NCBI GenBank assembly: GCA_020436085.1
Contig: JAGQYM010000025.1
Coordinates: 1-58,509, forward strand
Source of the DNA: Cyclobacteriaceae bacterium
GTDB taxonomy: Bacteria; Bacteroidota; Bacteroidia; Cytophagales; Cyclobacteriaceae
Reading direction: 5' to 3'
DNA length: 58,509 nucleotides
The notes beneath the pieces were generated by a model. That model saw only the letters and a list, made by a program, of their open reading frames with translations. It did no database searches and was not told the origin of the DNA. Below are positions 26,986-35,456 of this stretch, piece by piece. The position numbers and the translations under genes are program-made. Position 1 is the first letter of the stretch; every line of letters begins with the position of its first letter.

Positions 26986-27939
26986 TTATTCTACCCCAAC
27001 GGCAGCCAACGGGTCGCCACTGACGATTGCAAGCGATGTAACTAAATACAAAACGACCCCTCCGCTTTCTGCGAAATACTCTTCAATAACATTGCCAAAG
27101 AAATCTCTGATTTCGCCCAATTTGTCGCCCTTGCTAACCACATCCTGCAATTTTATGGAAGGATACCAACAACCATCCTTTCCGGCAAAGGACACCTGCA
27201 TCTTGGAGAGAAATGCCACCTTATCGTTAACGTTCGGTTGCGTTTTCAGGACTTTAAGGTGCTTCAACACATTCAGCGTTGCATCACAGTAGGTCTTAAC
27301 TTCCTCGGGGCGCCAGCGCCCGCCTTGCCCCAACTCGGCCAAAAATCCTGGCGTACCCGCCACCGCTGCCGCACCGATAGAACCATTGTCAGACACGGAA
27401 CCCACCACATAAGGAAATCCCAAAGCCGCGCTTGCTGCCTTTGATTGCTCAGCTAGCTCGGGGCCGCCAAGATTCGAATAGATCACAAACGGAACCAGTG
27501 ATTCGTGAATGTCTCCACCATGCAGATCGATAAAAAAGTCTGCGGCTTTTTGAAACTGATGGACAGTATAGGCAATTCTTTCGCTTGTTGTACCCAAAGC
27601 TTTTCCCGGAAATACGCGATTCAAATTCTTTCCATCATAAGGTCCGTAGTATTGTAGCTTTGCGAGGAATGCCGGCACATTGACGGGATGAATAATTAAT
27701 ATGTTTCCTGACACATCAGCAGGATCGATTTCTTTTGCTAATTGAATCGCAGTTTCGATACAAGGATACTCGCCACCATGAACCCCTCCGGTAATCAGAA
27801 TTTGTTTTCCTTCAGCCGCGCCATTAATCATCGTTGCAGGCATTTTTACTTCCGTTCCTGGAACTGAAATAAAACCTGAAGATTTGCCTTTGTCAGCCGC
27901 CCTGAATTCAGACGACTCTATTAGAGAATGAAATGTCAT
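26986..27939 (-). CDS. Succinylglutamate desuccinylase/aspartoacylase family hydrolase
   Basis: A zinc carboxypeptidase-fold enzyme (M14-like) that cleaves N-acyl amino acids or similar amides. Zinc ligands His54 and Glu57 (GGVHGGEYP) and His140 (DLHGGD), plus the NLNRVFPG substrate loop (about 105-112), are present. The ATG at 27939 is chosen: it overlaps the upstream hydrolase stop as ATGA, whereas the in-frame start at 27966 would add nine residues read from the hydrolase gene. There is no signal peptide. The C-terminal 70 residues form a biotinyl-lipoyl-like beta domain usual in this family. Substrate unknown. Confidence 0.87.
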   Translation of the reverse strand: MTFHSLIESSEFRAADKGKSSGFISVPGTEVKMPATMINGAAEGKQILITGGVHGGEYPCIETAIQLAKEIDPADVSGNILIIHPVNVPAFLAKLQYYGPYDGKNLNRVFPGKALGTTSERIAYTVHQFQKAADFFIDLHGGDIHESLVPFVIYSNLGGPELAEQSKAASAALGFPYVVGSVSDNGSIGAAAVAGTPGFLAELGQGGRWRPEEVKTYCDATLNVLKHLKVLKTQPNVNDKVAFLSKMQVSFAGKDGCWYPSIKLQDVVSKGDKLGEIRDFFGNVIEEYFAESGGVVLYLVTSLAIVSGDPLAAVGVE

Positions 27940-28907
27940 GGTTTTACCTGGGGGTGTTCGCAACAAATAATTTGATCAAATAATATGGAGTTGAACATTG
28001 CAGTCTGTTCCATATGAGGCAGGTGGCCCGCATCAGGTAACACAAACAACTCCACGTTTGGTATTCGCTCATAAAGGTTGGCTTTCACCTCATCCAACCT
28101 CACGACAGTGTCGTGCTCACCCCAAAAACAAAACACCGGAATGCCAGAGGCAGCGATTGCTTTATGTTCATTCTCCATCGATGGACTGCTTCTTCGAGTC
28201 GACAATAGTGCCCTGGCAAAACCTTTGAACTTCATCATCTCCTCGTATTTTTTATCCCATCCAACAAATGAAATTGAATCATAGAAGTCCGTGAGCTGTC
28301 CCTTTGCCATATACTTATACCCATCGGTAGCCTTGAATGCTGCAACATCCTCCTCTGATACCATTGCAGGATATTCACCACCAGGCGTTACTGTCTCGAA
28401 GCCAGCTGGATCCACGTAGATCAAATTTTGAATGCGGTCAGGATACTGAAAGGCAAATGCCGAGATAATACGGCCGCCATATGACAGACCAAGCAAATTA
28501 ATTTTATTATCGATGTGAAGGGAGTCCAACAACTCCTGGAGTTGACCAGCGTATAAAGCAGCATCATACGCCACATCTGGATTATCAGAATAGCCGCGGC
28601 CGTACACATCATAGCGAAGTGCGGCATATCCTCTCGCAATTGCGGCATTATAAGTTGAATCCCAGATATAGGAGGGCACAGAGAACCCATGTACCATTAC
28701 CAGAACAGTGTCCGCATCCGGATTGTCATAAGTATAATACGTGTGGCCTGCACTTAGCTTGATGAACTTCCCTTCAGAGATGCTATTTCTGAAAGCATCA
28801 TCCTTTACAAGCGTTTCATAGTCAACAACCGTTGATTCTTTTTTTGATTGACTACAGCCAATGAGCAGCATTGAGCTCACGACTGCGACTAACAGATATC
28901 GTACCAT
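27936..28907 (-). CDS. Alpha/beta hydrolase lipoprotein
   Basis: A 323-residue alpha/beta-hydrolase with a lipoprotein signal (LLIGCSQ, Cys18). Catalytic features: HGFS oxyanion segment, nucleophile Ser142 in GLSYGG, probable acid Asp in WGEHDTVV, and His in DAGHLPHME. It should be anchored in an envelope membrane. It overlaps the aspartoacylase-like gene by 4 nt (ATGA), implying the two enzymes are made together; their products act in different compartments unless the second one is also released, so the joint substrate is unclear. Confidence 0.88.
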   Translation of the reverse strand: MVRYLLVAVVSSMLLIGCSQSKKESTVVDYETLVKDDAFRNSISEGKFIKLSAGHTYYTYDNPDADTVLVMVHGFSVPSYIWDSTYNAAIARGYAALRYDVYGRGYSDNPDVAYDAALYAGQLQELLDSLHIDNKINLLGLSYGGRIISAFAFQYPDRIQNLIYVDPAGFETVTPGGEYPAMVSEEDVAAFKATDGYKYMAKGQLTDFYDSISFVGWDKKYEEMMKFKGFARALLSTRRSSPSMENEHKAIAASGIPVFCFWGEHDTVVRLDEVKANLYERIPNVELFVLPDAGHLPHMEQTAMFNSILFDQIICCEHPQVKP

Positions 28908-29207
28908 AAGGATATTTCAAGATTGAGAAGCTAAAAGTAGGCATAATTGGCAAAGCAACCATTTGGCTCAAAATGTAAGTAAATGGCCCTTTTCGGCAGA
29001 TGAGCAGAGGTGACGCTGAGAAACGAAGCGTGACAAAACAGCCACAAACAGTACGAGGTAATGTTAGATTCATTCATCATAAGAAAATTCCGCTCGTACA
29101 ACCCGTGAAGACCATTTTTAAAATGTTTTTGAAGGTAAGAGTGATGTAATAAATACAAAAAGGATGCACAATTATTGAGTATTAAATGTTGCATTTTTAC
29201 GACCGCT
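28908..29207. other. 300-nt divergent intergenic region
   Basis: This region lies between the lipoprotein hydrolase (minus) and the small membrane protein (plus). I see no credible gene; the open frame on the minus strand (28931-29278) lacks protein-like composition. A small inverted repeat AAATG-TTG-CATTT sits at 29184-29196, close to the plus-strand start. No -33/-7 pair of good quality is visible. Confidence 0.45.
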
Positions 29208-29372
29208 ATGTGGAAAACAATTCTGTTGAAAATAAAAGGCAACGATTTCGTGCGTGAGTGCATGCTCTTCAACTGCAACGTTCCTTATTATTGGTTCCTG
29301 GGTCTGATGGTCTGGGGATCCCTCATTATGTTTGTCTATGCAGGCCTTGCGCTGGTGAGACTGGGAATATGA
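29208..29372 (+). CDS. Small single-pass membrane protein
   Basis: A 54-residue protein not recognised by name. It has a basic N-terminus (MWKTILLKIK), a polar stretch with two Cys (ECMLFNCN) and one strong membrane segment (about 26-50, YYWFLGLMVWGSLIMFVYAG). The ATG at 29208 is preferred over an upstream in-frame start at 29175. Its stop overlaps the start of the winged-helix gene as ATGA, which is good evidence that it is translated. Possibly it tethers or antagonises the coupled regulator; that is inference. Confidence 0.6.
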   Translation: MWKTILLKIKGNDFVRECMLFNCNVPYYWFLGLMVWGSLIMFVYAGLALVRLGI

Positions 29373-29632
29373 GTGAACTCCCTCCTAGCATACAGGAACT
29401 TATAAGCACCCCTATCCGCAAAGAAATCTTTAAAATGGTCAACCTTCAAAAGGATGGGTTTACTTTCCATGAACTATATACTTCATTGGAAAAGAAGAAC
29501 ATCAATGTAAGCGTTACCTCCGTTCAAAATTTTCTCAAAGCCCTTCACTATCGTGGATACCTGAAGGAGTATGCCCTCAAGGAGAACAAAACCCCGGGCC
29601 GTTCTACCATTCACTATAAGAAGCTCTACTAG
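29369..29632 (+). CDS. Short Fur-like winged-helix protein
   Basis: An 87-residue protein resembling only the DNA-binding half of Fur-family repressors: STPIRKEIFKMV, FTFHELYTSLEKKNINVS and VTSVQNFLKALHYRGYLKEY align with the Fur helices and the TVYRTL recognition region. The Fur metal sites (His clusters, CxxC) and the dimerisation domain are absent. The start at 29369 is chosen because it overlaps the membrane-peptide stop by 4 nt; the open frame extends upstream to 29258 but reads through that gene in another frame. Target genes unknown. Confidence 0.65.
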   Translation: MSELPPSIQELISTPIRKEIFKMVNLQKDGFTFHELYTSLEKKNINVSVTSVQNFLKALHYRGYLKEYALKENKTPGRSTIHYKKLY

Positions 29633-29669
29633 CCCCAAAGAGAAAATTATCTGCCTTTTTGGGTATTTT

Positions 29670-29700
29670 TTTGCACAAATTGAAATCTCTTCTACATTTG
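29670..29700 (+). promoter_or_regulatory. Promoter of tRNA-Val
   Basis: -33 TTTG at 29670-29673, 19-nt spacer, -7 TACATTTG at 29693-29700: a perfect Bacteroidetes vegetative promoter. Transcription should start near 29705, about 10 nt before the mature tRNA. Confidence 0.88.
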
Positions 29701-29714
29701 CAGTCCCAAATCCT

Positions 29715-29789
29715 GGGAGCTTAGCTCAGCTGGTTCAGAGCATCTGCCTTACAAGCAGAGGGTCGGGGGTTCGAATCCCTCAGCTCCCA
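29715..29789 (+). tRNA. tRNA-Val (anticodon TAC)
   Basis: A full cloverleaf: acceptor arms GGGAGCT (29715-29721) and AGCTCCC (29782-29788), discriminator A29789, D-arm with AGCTCAGCTGG, anticodon stem TCTGC/GCAGA with loop CTTACAA (anticodon TAC at 29750-29752), and T-arm GGGTTCGAATCCC. The 3' CCA is not encoded. A perfect promoter precedes it and a terminator follows, so it is transcribed on its own. Confidence 0.97.
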
Positions 29790-29794
29790 CATTC

Positions 29795-29821
29795 AAAAGC
29801 CATCGATAGATGGCTTTTTTT
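29795..29821 (+). terminator. Terminator of tRNA-Val
   Basis: The stem AGCCATC/GATGGCT (29798-29804 and 29809-29815) with a GATA loop is followed by a T-run, and extended by the A-tract pairing with the T-tract. The symmetric A/T tails mean it may also work on the minus strand. Confidence 0.88.
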
Positions 29822-29934
29822 GTTTGATGAGATTGCTAAGCTTGCTTAAGCAATCGAAGAGAACAAAAAAATGAATCGCGAAGCGAGGCTTTTGATTGTA
29901 ACCCCAAAAAGGGATCAGCGTCAGCTAATCTCTC

Positions 29935-30786
29935 CTATACTACTTCTACCTTTTGCCCTGTCACAAAGTCTTTTACCATCGCCACCACCTCTGGCGATCT
30001 CAGGTTGTGACCGAAGCCTGTTGTAGTAACCAGTTTTGAATGAGGCCATGCGGAATGAATTCTCACCGCATGGTGATGAGGCGCTTCGTCATCATGCTCG
30101 TCATGAATGATCAATCCGGGCACACGGACAGATGACGCATATCGCGGAGCCGAGAAATCCTCCGGGGTCTGGTCAAGTTGTTCTTTGAAGTAATCCAGGA
30201 TGGTGCCCATGGTGCGGTCGTTGATTCCTGTAAGTGACTTGAAAAAATCTACAAACTCATTGGCCTCTCCTGGTGCACCCATCAAGATGAGTTTACCCAA
30301 ATCCAACCCTGGTTGGTGATGGATAGCATGAAGGACCGAAAAGCTTCCCATCGAATGTGAAACAACGGCATCAAAACCTCCGGCCTCCTTGAAGAACTGC
30401 TGAATCGCCTTACTGTAGATAGGTATGTTCACCAGCTTTCCTTTAGATTGCCCATGCGCTGGTGCATCAAATGCAAAAACTGAGTATTCATCTTCAGGGA
30501 ATACTTCAATGTATTTCTTCCACCGAAACGTGTGGCTTTGCCATCCATGGAGAAACAGAATTTTTTTGCTGCCTTCACCCCATTGATACGCTTGCAAAGT
30601 AGCGCCATCACTTGTGAAGTTGAACTGCCTGGCTGTATCTAAAAATTCTTTATGGTGTGGCTTCACAGGCGGAACCTGCGGAGTACAGAACACATTAAAG
30701 CCAACTCGGCCTGCGGTGCCCGGTGACACAAGAGAAAGCGTGTTCAGATATGTTCCGACTAGCTTCGGTATTAGTTTCTTTATCAT
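29935..30786 (-). CDS. Alpha/beta hydrolase
   Basis: A cytoplasmic alpha/beta-hydrolase of about 283 residues, with LHGWQSH oxyanion segment, nucleophile Ser145 in SHSMGS, an acidic residue in HDEHDDEAP and catalytic His in GFGHNLR. The ATG at 30786 is used; the codon before it is TTG and adds only one residue. It lies 45 nt downstream of the TetR gene on the same strand, and a perfect GATACC-N4-GGTATC palindrome sits 11 bp before its ATG. Expression is therefore probably repressed by that TetR. Natural substrate unknown. Confidence 0.87.
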   Translation of the reverse strand: MIKKLIPKLVGTYLNTLSLVSPGTAGRVGFNVFCTPQVPPVKPHHKEFLDTARQFNFTSDGATLQAYQWGEGSKKILFLHGWQSHTFRWKKYIEVFPEDEYSVFAFDAPAHGQSKGKLVNIPIYSKAIQQFFKEAGGFDAVVSHSMGSFSVLHAIHHQPGLDLGKLILMGAPGEANEFVDFFKSLTGINDRTMGTILDYFKEQLDQTPEDFSAPRYASSVRVPGLIIHDEHDDEAPHHHAVRIHSAWPHSKLVTTTGFGHNLRSPEVVAMVKDFVTGQKVEVV

Positions 30787-30797
30787 CAAATTATTTA

Positions 30798-30813
30798 GAT
30801 ACCAATTGGTATC
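30798..30813. promoter_or_regulatory. TetR operator in front of the hydrolase gene
   Basis: GATACCAATTGGTATC is a perfect 16-bp palindrome between tetR and the hydrolase gene. It has the same half-sites (GATACC/GGTATC) as the site in the tetR promoter. A minus-strand TTTG about 20 nt before TATCTAAA suggests it overlaps a weak promoter of the hydrolase gene. Confidence 0.75.
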
Positions 30814-30831
30814 ATAGGATTCAAAATTTTT

Positions 30832-31422
30832 TTAAATCATAATTTCCTTCATCATCGCATCCAGGTGCAATATCACGCGCGCGATATCGCTATCGTCACC
30901 TCTAAGCTTACTCATCATGATAGCACCCTCCAGCGCAGCGATAATGACAGTAGCATAATGCTGTGAATCTATTGTTGGTTTCACCTGCCCAAATTTCTTT
31001 CCGTTTTCCAAAATGGTAAGTATCGAATCGCGAAGGACATTCAATATGGTCACGGCTCTTTTACGTAAAGCCGGATGAGCGTCATCGGCTTCAATAGCTA
31101 CATTCATCAGAGGGCAACCACCTTTCACTGGTGGTTTGGTTACATAAGTTTCAAAGTAGTGGAATATCGTCTTGAGTTTGGCTTGTGCATTCTTTTCAGA
31201 TTTAATCCGATCTCGAAGATGCTCAAACATGATTGATGACAAATGTGACAACGACTCCATCTCCAGTTCATCCTTGCTTTTGAAGTGACGGTAGATTGCG
31301 CCTTTCGTGTAGCCAGTTGCCTTTGTGATGTCGCTAATGGACGTGGCCTTGTATCCCTGTGTGTTGAACAAGTTGCCAGACTGCCGAAGTATCTTTTCCT
31401 TGGTGGCTTCCGGATTGCGCAT
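30832..31422 (-). CDS. TetR/AcrR family transcriptional regulator
   Basis: A 196-residue repressor. The N-terminal helix-turn-helix is of standard TetR form (KATSISDITKATGYTKGAIYRHFKSKDEL, about residues 22-50) and the C-terminal ligand domain includes GGCPLMNVAIEADD, seen in a large AcrR subgroup. The ATG at 31422 is chosen: the longer frame to 31470 would start upstream of the promoter. The -7 element ends 3 nt before this ATG, so the mRNA is probably leaderless, and a perfect 20-bp palindrome overlaps the -7 box, indicating autorepression. Confidence 0.92.
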   Translation of the reverse strand: MRNPEATKEKILRQSGNLFNTQGYKATSISDITKATGYTKGAIYRHFKSKDELEMESLSHLSSIMFEHLRDRIKSEKNAQAKLKTIFHYFETYVTKPPVKGGCPLMNVAIEADDAHPALRKRAVTILNVLRDSILTILENGKKFGQVKPTIDSQHYATVIIAALEGAIMMSKLRGDDSDIARVILHLDAMMKEIMI

Positions 31423-31425
31423 ACG

Positions 31426-31458
31426 CAAAGATACCGATCGGTATCTTAACTTTGCAAA
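31426..31458 (-). promoter_or_regulatory. tetR promoter with overlapping 20-bp operator
   Basis: Minus strand: -33 TTTG (complement of 31455-31458), 21-nt spacer, -7 TATCTTTG (complement of 31426-31433, perfect). A perfect 20-bp palindrome occupies 31428-31447 (centre GATACC-GATC-GGTATC), covering the -7 box and most of the spacer. A bound TetR dimer would exclude polymerase. Confidence 0.8.
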
Positions 31459-31495
31459 TGAACTTGTCAAAATCCTGTCGATTCCATCGCAAGTC

Positions 31496-31527
31496 TTTGT
31501 TTTTCAATCATATTGGATTGAATTTTG
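31496..31527 (+). promoter_or_regulatory. Promoter of the AsmA-like gene
   Basis: -33 TTTG at 31496-31499, 20-nt spacer, -7 GAATTTTG at 31520-31527 (one mismatch to TAnnTTTG). The start site should lie near 31532, about 24 nt before the TTG start codon. Confidence 0.5.
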
Positions 31528-31555
31528 CGTTTAGGAGGAACAATCATTTTTTCAT

Positions 31556-34060
31556 TTGAAGCTGCTGAAACGCCTATTTTTTTACCTTCTTCTGATTGTT
31601 GGGGTGCTCCTGATTGCCTCCGGTGTGTCTGTCTACTTATACAAGGATCAGATCATTCAGCGCTTTATTACCGAGGCCAATAAGAACCTCAACACTCCTG
31701 TTAAGATTGGTAAGATTGACATCTCGATGTGGAGTGACTTCCCCAACCTGGCCATTGAGTTTACTGATGTATACATTGAGGACAGTCATCCAGGCAATTA
31801 TCCTCTGCTCACGGCCAAAATGGTTTCGTTCTTTTTGAATCCATTGGAAGTTTGGCAAGGCAAATATTCCATTCGGGGACTGCAGATCACAGGCAGTGAA
31901 ACGAATTTGAAAATAAACAAGGACGGATCGGCCAACTACATCATACTTAAGGACAGCAAAGAAGGAAACGGTGGGAACGCTATTGTGTTCGACTTAAGAA
32001 ATGTGCGTCTGCAAAACTCGCATGTTATCTACCGCGATGTCAGTCGAGTCCAGGAACACATGTTTAACAGCGAAAAACTTGTCGCCTCTATTCATGCCAA
32101 CGCTAATATTTATAAAATTCTGGCCAAGGGCGATGTAACCACTGAGAAAATCGGAGTGCAATCAAACACGTTTTTGCAAATGAAACGATTTGACGTGAAT
32201 GCTGACCTGCTATATGACGATCGGGAAAAGAATCTAACAATCAATCCGTCTCAACTGGAATTACACTCGGCCATGTTTGAGCTCAGTGGTACGTATGCTT
32301 TCAAGGATAAGAACTTAATCGACATCCACTGTGATGGAAAGAACACTGACATTCAAACGCTGCTCTCGTTGCTGCCAGAGAATGCAAGTGGTAAAGTTTC
32401 GAAGTATGAGAGTGATGGCGAGGTGTATTTTAATCTTGACGTGAAGGGCGAGATCAGCAAAAGAAGCGATCCTTCTATTTCGGTTCGATTCGGTTGCGCC
32501 AACACAACACTCTATCATCCTGAATATAAATCTAGAATCGAAAATGCAAACCTGGAAGGATCGTTTGCGAGTCCATCGCCTACGGATATGGCCAGCGCAG
32601 TTCTTTTTCTAAAAAATGTTAACGGAACGCTCAACGGACGATCGTTTCAAACAGACTTATCGATTCAAAATTTTGAGAACCCGTATGTGTCTTTTGTATT
32701 TAAAGGTGATTTGGAAGCTGCATCGGTTACTAACTTTTACCCTATCGACTATTTAAGTGAACTGTCAGGAGAAATAGGAATTGATATTTCTTTCGAGGGT
32801 CAGACAGCTTTGTTAAAGAAGAAAGCAACCGCTCAGCAGGTAACTGCTAACGGCTCAATCGACATGCGTCATCTTGATTTTAAATATGGATCACAACGAG
32901 TTCAGTTTGAAGACTTAAATGGGTCACTGCAATTTACCAACAATGATCTTGCGCTGAGCAATGTGGTAGGCAAGTTGGAGAATAGCCATTTTGAGCTAAA
33001 CGGGTCCTTCAAGAATATTATCACATTCTTACTCTTTGAAAATCAACCCATCGGAATAGAGACGGACCTAAAGTCAGACTTTATTGACCTGGACCAACTT
33101 TTTGAGATTGGGTTTGGGAAACAAGGATCTTCAGATTACAACTTCTCCATCTCGCCTAATCTCTATCTGAACTTCAATTGTGACGTGAAGTCCATGCACT
33201 ATAAGAAATTCAAGCCAACTAACATCACGGGCAATTTGCTCATCAAGAGTCAGACAGCTGCCGCCAGAAATATCGAATTTCGCGCCATGGGAGGAAGCCT
33301 GTCGCTCAACGGAATTGTTGATGCAAAAAACAACAAGGCAATAGATGTCATCAGCTCCTTTAAAGTGAATGGTGTAAATGTCGACTCGGCATTTTATGTG
33401 TTTGAAAACTTTCAGCAGGACTTCATTCAGGACAAGCACCTGAAAGGTCGAGCCTACGCTGATGTGGAGTTGGAAATGACTTTAAATGAAAAATTGCGTT
33501 TGTATCAAGAGACATTGGTTGCCAACATCAGCACTACGATCCGTGATGGCGAGCTCAATAATTTTGAGCCACTGCATAAACTAGATCGATATCTTGAGGA
33601 CGATGGATTGAATCATCTCCGGTTTGCTGACCTAAAAAATGACATTCATATCGAAAATAAGACCGTTTATATTCCACAAATGGAAGTGAGAAGTAACGTC
33701 ACCAACATTCAAATCAGTGGGACTCACACTTTCGATCAGCATATTGACTATCGCGTGATCGCGCCATTGCGAAGTCGCAAAAAAATTGACCCGGATGAAG
33801 CTTTCGGTGCAATTGAAGATAGTCAAACAGGTCAGGCAAAAATCTTTCTCAAGATCATCGGTACCACTGACGACTATAGAGTGATCTATGACAAAGATGC
33901 TGTAAAGAAAAAAATAGTCAATGACCTTAAGAAGGAAGTTCAGGAGCTTAAAGATGCCTTCAAACTAAAAGGGAAGATCAAGAAAAAGGAGATTGAGCTT
34001 GAGGAGGACGATTATTTTGAGTGGGGCGACTCCACGAAAGTGAACAAAAATCATCCTTAG
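31556..34060 (+). CDS. AsmA family protein
   Basis: An 834-residue envelope protein: N-terminal membrane anchor (about 5-28), then a long beta-rich periplasmic body opening with IIQRFITEANKNLNTPVKIGKIDIS, and an AsmA-like C-terminal region (LEDDGLNHLRFADLKNDIHIENKTVYIPQMEV) ending in a charged coiled tail. AsmA/YhdP-type proteins are thought to bridge the periplasm and move phospholipids to the outer membrane. The start is a TTG; an in-frame stop lies 24 nt upstream and the next Met would delete the anchor. It is convergent with the orphan kinase, 1 nt apart. Confidence 0.85.
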   Translation: MKLLKRLFFYLLLIVGVLLIASGVSVYLYKDQIIQRFITEANKNLNTPVKIGKIDISMWSDFPNLAIEFTDVYIEDSHPGNYPLLTAKMVSFFLNPLEVWQGKYSIRGLQITGSETNLKINKDGSANYIILKDSKEGNGGNAIVFDLRNVRLQNSHVIYRDVSRVQEHMFNSEKLVASIHANANIYKILAKGDVTTEKIGVQSNTFLQMKRFDVNADLLYDDREKNLTINPSQLELHSAMFELSGTYAFKDKNLIDIHCDGKNTDIQTLLSLLPENASGKVSKYESDGEVYFNLDVKGEISKRSDPSISVRFGCANTTLYHPEYKSRIENANLEGSFASPSPTDMASAVLFLKNVNGTLNGRSFQTDLSIQNFENPYVSFVFKGDLEAASVTNFYPIDYLSELSGEIGIDISFEGQTALLKKKATAQQVTANGSIDMRHLDFKYGSQRVQFEDLNGSLQFTNNDLALSNVVGKLENSHFELNGSFKNIITFLLFENQPIGIETDLKSDFIDLDQLFEIGFGKQGSSDYNFSISPNLYLNFNCDVKSMHYKKFKPTNITGNLLIKSQTAAARNIEFRAMGGSLSLNGIVDAKNNKAIDVISSFKVNGVNVDSAFYVFENFQQDFIQDKHLKGRAYADVELEMTLNEKLRLYQETLVANISTTIRDGELNNFEPLHKLDRYLEDDGLNHLRFADLKNDIHIENKTVYIPQMEVRSNVTNIQISGTHTFDQHIDYRVIAPLRSRKKIDPDEAFGAIEDSQTGQAKIFLKIIGTTDDYRVIYDKDAVKKKIVNDLKKEVQELKDAFKLKGKIKKKEIELEEDDYFEWGDSTKVNKNHP

Positions 34061-34061
34061 C

Positions 34062-35456
34062 TTACTTGTTGAGGATAACACTAAAAGTAGATCCCTCGCC
34101 TGGTGTCGACTTTACCTCCACTTCTCCACCGATCTTTCTTGCCATTTCATTTACGATGTAAAGCCCTAGTCCCGAACCTTTGCCGTGTTCTTTCGACATA
34201 TAAAACATCTCAAATACCTTGTTCTGATCGTGAGTCTCAATACCGATTCCATTGTCCGAGACCTCGATCTTGACTTTGTCCATATACGATCCTGTTGAGA
34301 CAGAGATAAACCGATCATCCTTGGCAGGGTCGTGATATTTGATTGCATTTGAAACAAGATTGCTCAGAATCACTTGCAAGCGATGCTTATCCGTGAAAAT
34401 TCTGTAAACCCCCACATCAATAGTGAACCTGATTCCCTGCGCATCTGGCATGTGCTTATGCAACGAAATAATGTGATCGAGCATTTGAGACAGGTCGACA
34501 ATCTCCTTCTGCACGTCTCTTCGGTTTTCCCTTGACATCTCGATCGTCTCCTTCACAAAAGATTCTTGCTTCTTGAGGGTTTGCTCCATCATATCGAGAT
34601 AAGTACTCATCTGACTCATCTCCTTTTCACGCTGCGCTAATCCGACCAGCCCCATCATAGAGCTGATTGGAGAACGAAGGTCATGCGAAATTGTGTAGAC
34701 TAACCTATCCAGCTCTTTATTGGCAAGTTCCAGGTCCAAGTTCTTTTCGTTCAATTTTTTCAAAAGTTTGAAAATATAAAGCGAGACCACTCCGATAATT
34801 ATCAATGTAAGTACAACATTCGCCACGAATAGGTAAGAAGTTATCACTCGTGCCGCATTGCCGAGCAATGTTGAAAACTTCTTCTCTTCGATTGTCAATT
34901 GAACCATATTGACTCTCAACTCTTCTGTTAGCTGACTTTTTTCTTGCGCTATTGTTCCCCCATCAACGGCCGATTTTATTTTCGAAGCCACCATTTCCTT
35001 TTGGCGGATCAGTGAATCTCCTCTCCTCCAACTCTCAATGGGTTCCCGCATTAATGACGAAGTTTCAAAGTTGCTAAACAACCATATCATATTGTCGATA
35101 TCACTTTCGTGATTGCCCCCTTGCAATAACCCCTGACGAATTGAATCGATCGATCCATCAACTATTAACGCCTCTCTCGCTCTCCTGTCGCCATTGGGAA
35201 TATTGATGTTCTCTTTGTATCCATTCCAGTCGGAAATATCCCCGGAATTAATAAAAGTCAGCAAGTTTTGTGAGGCATCTTTTTCACCCTTTGAGTACTG
35301 TGACTCGCCATAGAGGTAGGCACGAACACCAGACATCACACGTAATGTAAAATAGTTGATTAGAATCAACGTGATAAAGGAAACAACAATCACCACGATC
35401 AGGCCAGTGATTGATGTAGTTGTAATTCCCGCAGATTGCTTATTCCCCTCTTCCAT
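34062..35456 (-). CDS. Orphan sensor histidine kinase
   Basis: A 464-residue membrane kinase: TM1 (about 15-38), a helical periplasmic domain (40-205) resembling a CHASE3-type four-helix bundle, TM2 (206-230), a coiled linker, HisKA with His258 (TISHDLRSPISSMMGL) and HATPase (NLVSNAIKY, DNGIGIE, GSGLGLYIV). No response-regulator gene is adjacent, so its partner is elsewhere. It resembles the Bacteroidetes kinases with hybrid-like HisKA rather than the two other kinases in this window. Signal unknown. Confidence 0.9.
   Translation of the reverse strand: MEEGNKQSAGITTTSITGLIVVIVVSFITLILINYFTLRVMSGVRAYLYGESQYSKGEKDASQNLLTFINSGDISDWNGYKENINIPNGDRRAREALIVDGSIDSIRQGLLQGGNHESDIDNMIWLFSNFETSSLMREPIESWRRGDSLIRQKEMVASKIKSAVDGGTIAQEKSQLTEELRVNMVQLTIEEKKFSTLLGNAARVITSYLFVANVVLTLIIIGVVSLYIFKLLKKLNEKNLDLELANKELDRLVYTISHDLRSPISSMMGLVGLAQREKEMSQMSTYLDMMEQTLKKQESFVKETIEMSRENRRDVQKEIVDLSQMLDHIISLHKHMPDAQGIRFTIDVGVYRIFTDKHRLQVILSNLVSNAIKYHDPAKDDRFISVSTGSYMDKVKIEVSDNGIGIETHDQNKVFEMFYMSKEHGKGSGLGLYIVNEMARKIGGEVEVKSTPGEGSTFSVILNK

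Noticed and set aside
28931-29278. 115-codon minus-strand frame in the divergent region before the small membrane protein
   Set aside because: It overlaps the coupled small ORF and shows no conserved pattern or start context.
29571-29849. 92-codon plus-strand frame across the tRNA-Val gene
   Set aside because: It reads through a tRNA, its promoter and its terminator.
30787-30789. TTG start for the hydrolase one codon upstream of the ATG
   Set aside because: The adjacent ATG is a better start and nothing supports the TTG.
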